Shown here: piece by piece, positions 1-7,135 of the stretch
Layout: every line of letters begins with the position of its first letter
How positions within the stretch are numbered: the stretch's first letter is position 1
Assembly (NCBI GenBank): GCA_021799555.1
Contig: JAJZAG010000063.1
Coordinates: forward strand, 1-13,580
DNA from: Deltaproteobacteria bacterium
GTDB taxonomy: Bacteria > Desulfobacterota > Binatia > Binatales > Binataceae
DNA length: 13,580 nt
Direction of reading: 5' to 3'
Translations under genes and position numbers: made by a program
Notes under the pieces: model-generated
Databases searched by the model: none
Seen by the model: only the letters and a program-made list of their open reading frames with translations
What the model was told of the DNA's origin: nothing

Positions 1-624
1 GCGATTCGGAAAAATTACGCCGCATCCTGCTCCCGCCGCGATTGCGTAGCCGCGGGATTGCGCGCGCGGGCGCTGCTCTACTATCAGCAGATCGCCGCCG
101 TCGAAATCAACTCCGCGCTCGCTCAACGTGCAGGTGAACTGGAGCGGAAAGGCGATTTCGCCGTACAAATCCTGATGCAGGCAGTTATAGCCGCCCGTGC
201 CGTAGTGGAGGATCAACGGAGTAGGGCGGGTTTGCCCGCGCGCATGACATTGGGCGAGGAAGCTGTTGAGCGACGCCGGATATTCGGCGCCGAGCCGCAT
301 GGCGCGAGCCCACCGGTTAGCTATCGGCGCTAACTTGCGGTACAGCGCCGTACGCATCGCAGCGACCTCGCGCGGAAGTGGATAGGCAAAATACTTGTAG
401 TCGCCCTCGCCGTACCGATGCCGCCCCATCTCGACCCGGCTGCGGAATTTCTCGCGGCAGGGATAGAGCGCAACCAGCGCGGCGCACTCGCGCGGCGAAA
501 GAATTCGATCAGTCACCGCGTAACCGCGCGCGTCAAGGTCGCTTTCGATCCTACTCCAATCCAGCGCCGCAATCCCTGCCACCGGAATATTTTGCTTCCT
601 CCCTGGAATAGACTGCGACCGCAT
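1..624 (-). CDS. 2OG-Fe(II) oxygenase, 5' part (cut by left window edge)
   Basis: The minus-strand frame stays open from an ATG at 624 to the window edge, giving 208 residues without a stop. The product resembles the bacterial 2-oxoglutarate/Fe(II) oxygenases of the Pfam Oxygenase-NA type (DUF2086), a family annotated as acting on damaged DNA; that role is not shown here. Visible hallmarks are YKYFAYPLP near residues 76-84, QTRPTPL near 131-137, and YNCLHQDLYGE near 146-156. The last holds the HxD iron ligands (His150, Asp152). It continues to VEQRPRAQSR near 182-191. The distal His and the 2OG-binding Arg would lie beyond the edge. I chose the ATG at 624 because AGGG lies 9 bases upstream and an in-frame stop closes the frame just before it; a GTG at 582 is an alternative. 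The family call is from remembered motifs, not a search. Confidence 0.85.
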   Translation of the reverse strand, partial: MRSQSIPGRKQNIPVAGIAALDWSRIESDLDARGYAVTDRILSPRECAALVALYPCREKFRSRVEMGRHRYGEGDYKYFAYPLPREVAAMRTALYRKLAPIANRWARAMRLGAEYPASLNSFLAQCHARGQTRPTPLILHYGTGGYNCLHQDLYGEIAFPLQFTCTLSERGVDFDGGDLLIVEQRPRAQSRGYAIAAGAGCGVIFPNR

Positions 625-848
625 CCCGCGTCACCCTCGCGCAACCACGATTGTATAAGCATCCCGCTCGCTACATGGTCCCCCCTTCGGGTCGGGGAAT
701 GAGTCAGGAGTTAGGTTGAGATGATTCTCTTCGCGCAATGAGTAATGCACGCCCGCTTATCATTAAGCAGTAGTGCGGCGGAATCTCAGACTCGTCACGC
801 GCCGGATAATGACCCTGACCGAACCATTCCGGCGTTTCGAGAAGGGAA

Positions 849-1739
849 TTACGCTGCGTGTTTGCGGACGAATACACCTATTTTGTCGATTGCCTGTTGG
901 CCCTCGTCGAGCATCGGCGCGAACGCCTGCCATACGTGGATCATGTTTTCCCACGGCTCAAGGGTGACGGTCACTCCTGACTTGCGGGCACGCTCCGCAA
1001 GCCGCGTCGAATCATCAAGTAAAGTCTCCGAGGTGCCGACCTGAATCAACAGCGGCGGCAAACCGCTGAGGTCCGCATACAGAGGAGCGGCAAGCGGTGT
1101 GTGCGGATCCTTGCCGCCGAGATAAGCCTGTGCCATCTCGCGCAACCCGTCTTTCTGAACCATCGGATCGACGGACGCCTTGGTGGTCATCGAATCGCCG
1201 ACGCCTTCGAGATCGACCCACGGCGACATCCCCACGCCCGCCGCCGGCATCGGCAGCTTTGCTTCCTTGATCGCGACCAGTGTCGCGATCGTCAGGCCTC
1301 CTCCTGCCGAGTCACCCGCGATAACGATTCGTCCCGGCCGCGTTCCCTGCGCGAGCATATAGCGGTAAGCGGCGACGGAATCTTCGACCGCCGCGGGGAA
1401 CGGATGCTCGGGCGCGAGGCGGTAATCGATCAGCAGCACTCGCGCCTTGGCCGCGCGCGAGAGGCGGCCGGCGAGCGCGCGGTGCGTATTAATCGACCCG
1501 ATAACGTAACCGCCGCCGTGCAGATAAAGAATCGCGCGGTCGGCGTCGGCACCCGGCGCTGCCACCCATTCCGACTTGATACCGCCGGCGCTGACCGGTT
1601 CGCATTTGACATCCGGCTCGACCGGCAGCATCACCGTCATCTGTTCGAAGCCCGCGCGGATCTGTTGAATCGACGCCTTGGGATCGGCGGGCTGCGCCTT
1701 GAGCATCTGGACGATTGTATCGAGTTGCTGCTTGGACAT
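849..1739 (-). CDS. Alpha/beta hydrolase, hormone-sensitive lipase (family IV) esterase
   Basis: This is a complete 296-residue protein, the normal length for family IV carboxylesterases, which hydrolyse short-chain esters. The oxyanion-hole motif HGGG is at residues 74-77, followed by YVIGS. The nucleophile elbow GDSAG is at 142-146, with Ser144 as the likely nucleophile. DYRLAPEHPFPA (105-116) is the usual family stretch. His268 in ENMIHVW is the likely catalytic base. By alignment with family members the acid falls on Glu238 (TSETLLDD) rather than the more common Asp. There is no signal peptide, so a cytoplasmic enzyme is expected. GGAGG lies about 10 bases before the ATG. It is divergent from the small membrane protein at 1873. 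The physiological substrate is unknown. Confidence 0.92.
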   Translation of the reverse strand: MSKQQLDTIVQMLKAQPADPKASIQQIRAGFEQMTVMLPVEPDVKCEPVSAGGIKSEWVAAPGADADRAILYLHGGGYVIGSINTHRALAGRLSRAAKARVLLIDYRLAPEHPFPAAVEDSVAAYRYMLAQGTRPGRIVIAGDSAGGGLTIATLVAIKEAKLPMPAAGVGMSPWVDLEGVGDSMTTKASVDPMVQKDGLREMAQAYLGGKDPHTPLAAPLYADLSGLPPLLIQVGTSETLLDDSTRLAERARKSGVTVTLEPWENMIHVWQAFAPMLDEGQQAIDKIGVFVRKHAA

Positions 1740-1768
1740 CTCGGACTAACCTCCGCAATTCTTAATCG

Positions 1769-1797
1769 AATATCACCGAGCGCGCCGCGAGGCCAAA
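1769..1797 (-). promoter_or_regulatory. Candidate sigma70-type promoter for the esterase
   Basis: On the minus strand, TTTGGC (1797-1792) and GATATT (1774-1769) are separated by 17 bases and lie about 30 bases before the esterase ATG. Both hexamers match the consensus only partly, so this is a guess from spacing and position. Confidence 0.3.
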
Positions 1798-1872
1798 CTG
1801 TCCGGCGACGGTGTCGATCTGCTCCAGATACGATCGTGGCGGAGCAAACCATGATCCGAGCATGATGTAACG

Positions 1873-2355
1873 ATGATGGCGGCGATGGCGGACCTGGTCG
1901 TAGCGATACACGCGGCGTATATCGCGTTCGTCGTGGTCGGCTTCATTGCGATTATCGTTGGGGGCCCTCTGGGATGGCGATGGGTCCGCAACTTCGCGCT
2001 GCGCGTCGCGCATCTGATTGCCATCGCGCTTGTGCTTGCCGAGTCGATAGCCGGCTTAGCCTGTCCTCTGACCACACTCGAGAACGCGCTGCGGGCCCGC
2101 GCGGGCCAGCCGGGCTACGCCACGAGCTTCCTCGGCTACTGGCTCGACCGGCTGATCTTCTACGCTGCGCCCGGATGGGTCTTCGTCGCGCTTTACGCGG
2201 GCTTCACGATCGCCGTCGCCGCGACTTTCTGGCTCGTGCCTCCGAAACGCGTTTCGCGCGTAAACTCTTTGAGCAGCAGAAACCATCGCCGGTTCCCGGT
2301 TTGCTCCTTGGCCCTGCTCCTGCCGGTCTTTCTCATGGTAGCGCGCTGCTCTTGA
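1873..2355 (+). CDS. DUF2784-type small membrane protein
   Basis: The 160-residue product is strongly hydrophobic, with likely membrane helices near residues 7-30, 44-62, 95-122 and perhaps 142-157. The motif CPLTTLEN at 64-71, followed by GYATSFLGYWLDRLIFY, matches the DUF2784 family of inner-membrane proteins, whose function is unknown. Family members are usually around 120-130 residues. Here a basic linker (RVSRVNSLSSRNHRR, 126-140) and a further hydrophobic stretch extend the C-terminus, which is unusual. The start is uncertain: ATGs at 1873, 1876 and 1885 are all in frame, and no strong ribosome binding site separates them. The family pattern (ADLVVAIH near the start) fits any of the three. 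Confidence 0.8.
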   Translation: MMAAMADLVVAIHAAYIAFVVVGFIAIIVGGPLGWRWVRNFALRVAHLIAIALVLAESIAGLACPLTTLENALRARAGQPGYATSFLGYWLDRLIFYAAPGWVFVALYAGFTIAVAATFWLVPPKRVSRVNSLSSRNHRRFPVCSLALLLPVFLMVARCS

Positions 2356-2721
2356 ACCCGCGCGATCTTCCGATCGGGCGAGGATCGGCGTCACTTCAAT
2401 TTCGACCGCGACTCGGAGTGCGCTGGGGCTGCGGAGCGGAGCGGATCGTGTCACGATCCGCCTTGTCGGGATCCAATGCGAGAGAATCCATGACGGCTGC
2501 TCCAGTTCGGCGAGCTTCGACCCCCCTCGTCTAGCGCCTCGGCCTGCTCGGTACGCGCATATCCGCGCGCAGACAAGCTGCGACGCGAACCTCTCGGAAC
2601 CGCGGAAACATCGAAAGTTGAGGCAGAGTACCCACAAAATCCCCCACAGTCGGCGGATCGCGGCAAGACAGTCTTGAACTGACAAGCGCGTCAATGGATT
2701 GATAATACAGGAGAATCTGAT
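2356..2721. other. Gene-poor stretch between DUF2784 gene and tRNA-Pro
   Basis: I find no convincing gene here. A long minus-strand open frame crosses it but also runs through the tRNA and antisense to the DUF2784 gene, and its product resembles no family. The stretch holds a perfect palindrome at 2441-2461. The part nearest the tRNA 3' end (about 2560-2720) could be an old integration flank, but no integrase remnant or direct repeat of the tRNA end is visible. Confidence 0.5.
2441..2461. repeat. Perfect inverted repeat, 10-bp arms with 1-base centre
   Basis: The arms GCGGATCGTG (2441-2450) and CACGATCCGC (2452-2461) are exact reverse complements around a single T. As RNA this would be a strong hairpin of about 9 bp. 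No U-run follows on either strand, so it is not a textbook intrinsic terminator. It lies 86 bases after the DUF2784 stop and could be a terminator-like 3' end or a protein-binding dyad. Confidence 0.7.
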
Positions 2722-2798
2722 TGGTCGGGGTGGCCGGATTTGAACCGGCGACCACACGCACCCCAAGCGTGTGCGCTACCAGGCTGCGCCACACCCCG
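2722..2798 (-). tRNA. tRNA-Pro (anticodon GGG)
   Basis: This is a 77-base tRNA on the minus strand with the 3' CCA encoded. The acceptor stem pairs CGGGGTG with CACCCCG. The D arm is GCGC/GCGC around AGCCTGGTA. The anticodon stem is CACGC/GCGTG around the loop TTGGGGT, whose positions 34-36 read GGG for proline codons CCC and CCU. The T arm is GCCGG/CCGGC around TTCAAAT. A C at position 1, typical of bacterial tRNA-Pro, supports the identity. A possible -10 (TATAGT, 2853-2848) lies 50 bases upstream without a clear -35. Confidence 0.97.
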
Positions 2799-2937
2799 AC
2801 CGCGAAATGCTTCGGCGCCCGCGCCCAAGCGGCTCCGCAAACTCGACACTATAATTTCCCGCGCGATCGCACCACCGGATCAGTCGCTGGCGCTCGAAAC
2901 GGGTGCTTTGGACCGAGGCGTGGGCGCTGCAAGTGCC

Positions 2938-3681
2938 TTACGGTTTCTTTTTTGCGGAAGCGCGCGGACGCCATTGCACGTACGAGCGTAAATCCACCTG
3001 AAACGTCCACGAGCTTTTGGGCTGATTGATCAAGTGAATAATCTCCGCGCAGATTTGCGCTGGCGACACGAAATGCGATGGGTCCGTGTCGGGCATCGCC
3101 TCGCGCACGCGCGCGCTATCCACCGCGCCGTCGACGTCGAGTGCCGCCGCGTGGACACCGCGATGCATGAATTCATACGCCACCGATTCCGCGATTGCAC
3201 GCTGCGCGACTTTCGACGCCGTGTAGGCCGAATATTGCGCGGGGCCGCCGCGAGTCTCGGAACCGAGCACAAAGATTATCGCGCCTGCTGCGCGCTCGGC
3301 CATCTTGCCGACCACGGCTTGAGTGCAGAAGAAGGGTCCGTACGTGTTGACCTTGAGCTGAAAGTCAAAATCCTCTTCGGTAATTTCGGTCAATGGCTTC
3401 TTCAAGTACGCGCCCGCATTGTTAATCAGCACCGAGATCGGGCCGAGTTCCCGCTCGACCGCCTCGACCGAGGCGAGCACTTGCTCGCGCTTGGAGACGT
3501 CCGTGGGCGTGACGAGAGCCTTGCCTCCGGCCTTGCGAATCAAGTCCGCGGTTTCCTCGAGTTGTGATTTGGTGCGCGCGATCAGGCCGCACGCGTAACC
3601 CTCGCGTGCAAGGCTGAGAGCGATATCGCGGCCGATTCCCCGGCCCGCGCCAGTGACAAGAGCGGTTTTTGGTTCCGGCAT
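2938..3681 (-). CDS. Short-chain dehydrogenase/reductase (SDR), NAD(P)-dependent
   Basis: The 247-residue product is a classical-length SDR. The cofactor loop TGAGRGIG is at 10-17, NNAG at 87-90, and VNTYG with the active-site Asn112 at 111-115. Ser141 and the YxxxK pair Tyr153/Lys157 (YTASK) complete the catalytic set. The PG motif usually found after the active site is replaced by DVDGAVDSAR (182-191), and the C-terminus carries WTFQVDLRSY. Both traits mark a recognisable SDR subgroup whose substrate I cannot name. I chose the ATG at 3681 because the Rossmann strand starts just after it. An upstream in-frame ATG at 3762 would add 27 residues unlike the family, and the promoter at 3690-3718 would exclude it. 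No Shine-Dalgarno is visible. Confidence 0.93.
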   Translation of the reverse strand: MPEPKTALVTGAGRGIGRDIALSLAREGYACGLIARTKSQLEETADLIRKAGGKALVTPTDVSKREQVLASVEAVERELGPISVLINNAGAYLKKPLTEITEEDFDFQLKVNTYGPFFCTQAVVGKMAERAAGAIIFVLGSETRGGPAQYSAYTASKVAQRAIAESVAYEFMHRGVHAAALDVDGAVDSARVREAMPDTDPSHFVSPAQICAEIIHLINQPKSSWTFQVDLRSYVQWRPRASAKKKP

Positions 3682-3689
3682 AGTGGGCA

Positions 3690-3718
3690 ATCTTATCCAG
3701 ACGGTGAGCGTCTGCAAA
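3690..3718 (-). promoter_or_regulatory. Promoter of the SDR gene, probably giving a leaderless mRNA
   Basis: On the minus strand, TTTGCA (3718-3713) and TAAGAT (3695-3690) are spaced by exactly 17 bases. Only 8 bases separate the -10 from the ATG at 3681, so transcription should begin at or within a base or two of the start codon. This agrees with the lack of a ribosome binding site. Confidence 0.55.
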
Positions 3719-3842
3719 CAGGTTGAAGATCTGGCATTCGAGTAAAATTGCGGTTTCGGCACGCACCTTGGCGGGATCAGCCGACAGTGGTACGCTCAGC
3801 TCATAACGTTTCGCGCCGCGACAGGCGCGGCGGGGAGCCTTG

Positions 3843-4409
3843 GTGTGTGATTTGTCGAAATCCGCCCGAGCGTTCGGCGTCGGCGTAACCGTCGGCCTGC
3901 TACTGATTCTAGCCGCGTCACAGGTGGCACGGTCGGAGGAAGCCACCCCAAAGGACTGGGAGCGGCCCGAGCAGGTTCTGGAGATTCCGCAAGCCTGTGT
4001 TCCCGATGGCGTAGTGATAATCTGTGACGCTCCTGGTTCCGAGTCCACGTTATTCCGTTTCATTACGAGCGATATTCCCGACCCCGCGCCGTACCCAGCC
4101 GCGGTGACATCTGAATCGCCCAATATTGACGAAGCCACGAACGACCCGAGTCTCGGCAATCTGCAAGACTACGAAAATCGGGCAACCGTCGAGGCTCTCG
4201 TCGCGGGCATCCATGATTACAATGACGGCGTGGGATTTTCCGGGGCGCCCGGAGGGCCGAAGTTTTCCGAACGGGGCGCGGCTTCATTGTCGGACGCGAG
4301 GCCGGTCGCCGCGCTCGCACGGACTCCAGGGTTACACCCGCGGCAACACCGCGCGCACGGCACCGCAATCAGGATTCGGCCGCGCGAAAGGCGGCGTCGC
4401 CTCCATTGA
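3843..4409 (+). CDS. Small exported protein of unknown function
   Basis: I do not recognise this gene. The product is about 188 residues with a Sec-type signal: basic KSAR near the start, then a hydrophobic core GVGVTVGLLLILAAS, with cleavage likely around residues 30-33 before EEATP. The mature part is acidic and Pro-rich at first (SDIPDPAPYPAAV, NLQDYENRATVEALVAGIHDYNDG). The last 40 or so residues are Arg/His-rich and low in character, and may be frame-shifted (see findings). The GTG at 3843 has GGGGAG 5 bases upstream; a TTG at 3840 would be too close to it. A 7-bp hairpin (CGCCGCG / CGCGGCG, 3814-3832) abuts this ribosome binding site. It is divergent from the SDR gene and lies 55 bases before coaX. 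Confidence 0.6.
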   Translation: MCDLSKSARAFGVGVTVGLLLILAASQVARSEEATPKDWERPEQVLEIPQACVPDGVVIICDAPGSESTLFRFITSDIPDPAPYPAAVTSESPNIDEATNDPSLGNLQDYENRATVEALVAGIHDYNDGVGFSGAPGGPKFSERGAASLSDARPVAALARTPGLHPRQHRAHGTAIRIRPRERRRRLH

Positions 4410-4464
4410 TTTTAGGAGCTATTATTCTCGCACGAGGTATCCGTCCGCGGCGGAGCGGGGCTTC

Positions 4465-5235
4465 ATGCTCATCACTGTTGACGTAGGAAACAGCCATACT
4501 GTGATCGGGATCTACGAGGGCGAGAGCCTGACCCATCACTGGCGCATCCAGACGGTGCCTGAACGCACCACGGACGAGCACGGTGCGTTGCTTAACACTC
4601 TTCTGATTGGGGCTGGAATCGCACCGGGGTTCAAGCCGGAAGGCGTTGCGATTGCCTGTGTCGTACCGCCGCTGAACCGGGCGATGGAGCAATTGTCCGA
4701 GCGCTACTTCCGGTGCTCACCGCTGATGGTTGGGCCGGGAATCAAGACCGGGATGCCTATCCTATACGAAAATCCGAAGGAAGTTGGGGCGGACCGGATC
4801 GTCAACGCCGTCGCCGCCTATGACAAGTGTAAGAGCGCGTGTGTCGTTGTCGATTTCGGCACCGCGACCACGTTCGATTATGTGACCGGACGCGGCGAGT
4901 ATGCGGGTGGCGCGATCGCGCCCGGACTCGGAGTATCGATGGATGCGCTGATCGAGCACGCGGCCAAACTATATCGCGTCGAGCTTGTACGACCGCGCGA
5001 GGCTGTCGGCCGGACAACAATCTGCTCAATCCAGTCGGGATTGATCTTCGGCTATACGGCGCTTGTGGATGGACTCGTTAATCGAATCCGCAAAGAGCGT
5101 GGCGAGAAAATCCACGTACTCGCCACCGGCGGATTGGCGGACTTGATCGCGCCCGAGAGCGAGACGATCGAAGAAGTGGATGAATTCCTTACACTAAAGG
5201 GACTGCGCCTGATTTTTGACCGCAATCGCAGATAA
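4465..5235 (+). CDS. coaX: Type III pantothenate kinase
   Basis: CoaX phosphorylates pantothenate with ATP to 4'-phosphopantothenate, the first committed step of coenzyme A synthesis, in the cytoplasm. At 256 residues it has normal length. It carries all family motifs: DVGNSHT at 6-12 (phosphate loop, Asp6), EVGADRIVNAVAAY at 106-119 with catalytic Asp110, DFGTATTFDYV at 130-140, GGAIAPGLGVSMDAL at 148-162, and ATGGLA at 220-225. The frame is open upstream to 4126, but the sequence before 4465 has no family likeness. The ATG at 4465 starts directly with the first beta strand and has GGAG 9 bases upstream. It is followed 45 bases later by the MBL-fold gene in the same direction and, further on, by panB-panC of the same pathway. 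Confidence 0.97.
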   Translation: MLITVDVGNSHTVIGIYEGESLTHHWRIQTVPERTTDEHGALLNTLLIGAGIAPGFKPEGVAIACVVPPLNRAMEQLSERYFRCSPLMVGPGIKTGMPILYENPKEVGADRIVNAVAAYDKCKSACVVVDFGTATTFDYVTGRGEYAGGAIAPGLGVSMDALIEHAAKLYRVELVRPREAVGRTTICSIQSGLIFGYTALVDGLVNRIRKERGEKIHVLATGGLADLIAPESETIEEVDEFLTLKGLRLIFDRNRR

Positions 5236-5280
5236 AGGTTGAGGCGAGTTTGCGATGGGATTTGTTTGGAGGAGTTATTG

Positions 5281-6156
5281 ATGGACCGGCCTGCGCGGAT
5301 CGTTACCGATTCGATGATCGGAATGAAGCTGCCTGACTACGCGCGGCTCTCGCCGCGAGTCGCAACTGTACTTGGCCATAATCCGGGTCCGTTTACCGGA
5401 CCCGGCACTAACACGTTTATCGTCGGAGCGAGCCGCCGCCCGATCTTGCTCGACACCGGCCAGGGAGTTCCGATCTGGGCTGATTTTCTGGTCGAAGCGA
5501 TGACCGAGCTTGCGCATGCGCGCGAACTCGATCGGATTGTCGTGACGCACGCGCATCCCGATCATGACGGCGGCGTGGCCCAGGCGCGCGAGCGCTTCGG
5601 CGATATCATGGTGCTCAAGATGCCGTGGCCCGGCCACGACAAAGTCTCCGCCGATTCGATGACTGCGATCGGCCCGGACGCGGTAATCGAGGCTGACGGA
5701 GTAACGTTGCGCGCGATTCACACCCCCGGGCACGCCCCGGATCATTTGTGCTATTATTTACTTGAAGAACGCGCCCTCTTTACGGGCGACGTCGTTCTGG
5801 GAGCGGGCACCACGGTGATCCCCGACGACACCGGCGATTTAGGGCAGTATATGGATTCGCTGCACCGGCTGCTCGAACTCGATATCGAAACGATCTATCC
5901 AGCGCACGGACCGGTGATTCACAATCCGAAGGAAAAGATTCGCGAGTACATTGCGCATCGTCAATTGCGCGACCGCCAAATCCTTGACGCGCTTGAACAG
6001 GGACCGCTCGAGGTGATGGCGATCGTGAAGAAGATATATACCGACGTTCCGGAATACCTGCATCCGGCCGCCGCGCGTTCGGTTCGCTCCCACCTGAAAA
6101 AGCTCGGTCAGGAGCGCCGTGTCACGGAGCATGAACAGCGCTGGAGCCTTGAATAG
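5281..6156 (+). CDS. LACTB2-like MBL-fold metallohydrolase
   Basis: The 291-residue product has the di-zinc metallo-beta-lactamase core: THAHPDHDGG at 89-98 (His90, His92, Asp94, His95), TPGHAPDH at 148-155 (His151), FTGD at 167-170 (Asp170) and YPAHGPV at 206-212 (His209). The N-terminal GPFTGPGTNTFIVG (36-49) and a basic C-terminal winged-helix-like region (about 220-285) place it with LACTB2/BLACT-type hydrolases. Human LACTB2 is an endoribonuclease; bacterial members are mostly uncharacterised, so nuclease activity is only possible. The ATG at 5281 is preceded by GGAGGAG at good distance. An earlier TTG at 5239 would add 14 residues without support. It lies in a run with coaX and overlaps the next gene. 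Confidence 0.93.
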   Translation: MDRPARIVTDSMIGMKLPDYARLSPRVATVLGHNPGPFTGPGTNTFIVGASRRPILLDTGQGVPIWADFLVEAMTELAHARELDRIVVTHAHPDHDGGVAQARERFGDIMVLKMPWPGHDKVSADSMTAIGPDAVIEADGVTLRAIHTPGHAPDHLCYYLLEERALFTGDVVLGAGTTVIPDDTGDLGQYMDSLHRLLELDIETIYPAHGPVIHNPKEKIREYIAHRQLRDRQILDALEQGPLEVMAIVKKIYTDVPEYLHPAAARSVRSHLKKLGQERRVTEHEQRWSLE

Positions 6157-7024
6157 ACGCGGATGCGCGCCATGGAAGCTTCTGGCGCCGATTGTCGGCG
6201 TCCTTTGCATCCTAGCGCTTACGTGCGACGTTCATGTTTGCGCCGCGGGAGACGGGCCCGGCGCGACCGAATCTCCGTCAGTTTCCGCACCGATCGACCC
6301 CGCTAGCGCGGAGGTGGAGAGCGTCCCGAATCCGATCGACTCGCCGGTCGCGACGCTGCCGCCAGATGCGGCAAGTGCGCCGCCCAGTTCGGACAATATA
6401 CCTCCGACGACCGTTGAGATTGCGCCTGCCGTCAATCCGCAGCGAGATCAAGATGAACCCGAGCTGCAGGCCACCCCTCCAATCGAGGAAGACGACTCGT
6501 CCAGTTTCAAGGACAACCCGGATGTCAGCGCCTACGAGCAGCATCAGGCGGATGACGATGCGTCGGCGCCGCCTCCGTATCTTCAGACTTTCCTGTCAGC
6601 GGACGCGATCGACACCCCGATTGGCATCGAGCTGCGCGAAGCGCGCCGCACACTGAAATCAGGCGAAGAAGCGGACGGGCTTTTAGTTACAAGAGTGTTC
6701 AGGGGCAGCCCGGCGGCGGTTGCGGGAATTCATGCGTATTCGCAGGGAATTCATAACGCATTGACCGCTACGGCGATCGTCGCCGGCCTTATAATTCCGC
6801 CGGCGATTCTTATGCTTCCAGTGCTGGAATATACGCAGGTTGGCGAGAGCTACGACATGATAATCGGCGTCGACGGAGCGAGGGTCACGAACTTTCTCGA
6901 TTTCCAGGACCAGATGCGCGATCTCAAACCCGGCGAAATCGTTTATCTGAGCGTCGTGCGCAACGGGCGCCGAATCCAGTTCCGAGTCGATATCCCCGCC
7001 AACGCGAATCTTGCCAGTTGGTAG
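6131..7024 (+). CDS. Exported PDZ-domain protein with a hydrophobic insert in the domain
   Basis: The 297-residue product begins with a signal peptide or anchor (WKLLAPIVGVLCILALTC, 15-32). Then comes a long Pro/Ala/Asp/Glu-rich disordered linker (about 40-150) and a C-terminal PDZ-like domain (about 160-290): GLLVTRVFRGSPAAVAGI at 183-200 and SYDMIIGVDGARVTNF at 240-255, followed by LKPGEIVYLSVVRNGR. Between the two PDZ halves, where most PDZ domains have a few residues, about 38 residues are inserted, including the hydrophobic LTATAIVAGLIIPPAILMLP (211-230). The start is uncertain: ATG at 6131 or an in-frame GTG at 6119 with AGGAG 4 bases before it. Either overlaps the MBL gene, which suggests translational coupling. 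No catalytic domain is present, so this is not a DegP-type protease. Confidence 0.75.
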   Translation: MNSAGALNRRGCAPWKLLAPIVGVLCILALTCDVHVCAAGDGPGATESPSVSAPIDPASAEVESVPNPIDSPVATLPPDAASAPPSSDNIPPTTVEIAPAVNPQRDQDEPELQATPPIEEDDSSSFKDNPDVSAYEQHQADDDASAPPPYLQTFLSADAIDTPIGIELREARRTLKSGEEADGLLVTRVFRGSPAAVAGIHAYSQGIHNALTATAIVAGLIIPPAILMLPVLEYTQVGESYDMIIGVDGARVTNFLDFQDQMRDLKPGEIVYLSVVRNGRRIQFRVDIPANANLASW

Positions 7025-7135
7025 GACCAGCGGCTCTTTACCCAGTGCCATTTTTCGTACTAAGGACATGTATTGGCCCGTTGAGGAATGAAGCTTCCCG
7101 GCGAGGCAAATTGATATCAAGCGCGCGGTGAATCT

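Noticed and set aside
676..698. C/G-rich hairpin near 680 as terminator of the esterase
   Set aside because: The stem is weak and imperfect, lies over 150 bases past the stop, and has no U-run.
1101..1865. Plus-strand open frame of 254 codons
   Set aside because: It is antisense to the esterase, which has clear catalytic motifs, and its product is His/Arg-rich without family likeness.
2560..2720. Possible integrated-element attachment region beside the tRNA 3' end
   Set aside because: tRNA 3' ends are common att sites, but no integrase, no direct repeat of the tRNA end and no mobile genes are seen.
2056..2766. Minus-strand open frame of 236 codons overlapping the tRNA
   Set aside because: It begins inside the tRNA-Pro gene and runs antisense to the DUF2784 gene. 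Its N-terminus is simply a translated tRNA.
3682..3762. 27-residue N-terminal extension of the SDR
   Set aside because: It is unlike SDR N-termini, and the well-spaced promoter lies within it.
4126..4464. In-frame upstream extension of coaX (113 codons)
   Set aside because: CoaX proteins start directly at the DxGN strand, and a ribosome binding site precedes 4465. The extension is unlike any kinase part.
7111..7120. Palindrome TTGATATCAA as an operator
   Set aside because: A 10-base palindrome is short enough to arise by chance, and no regulator gene or second copy is nearby. It may instead include a -10.
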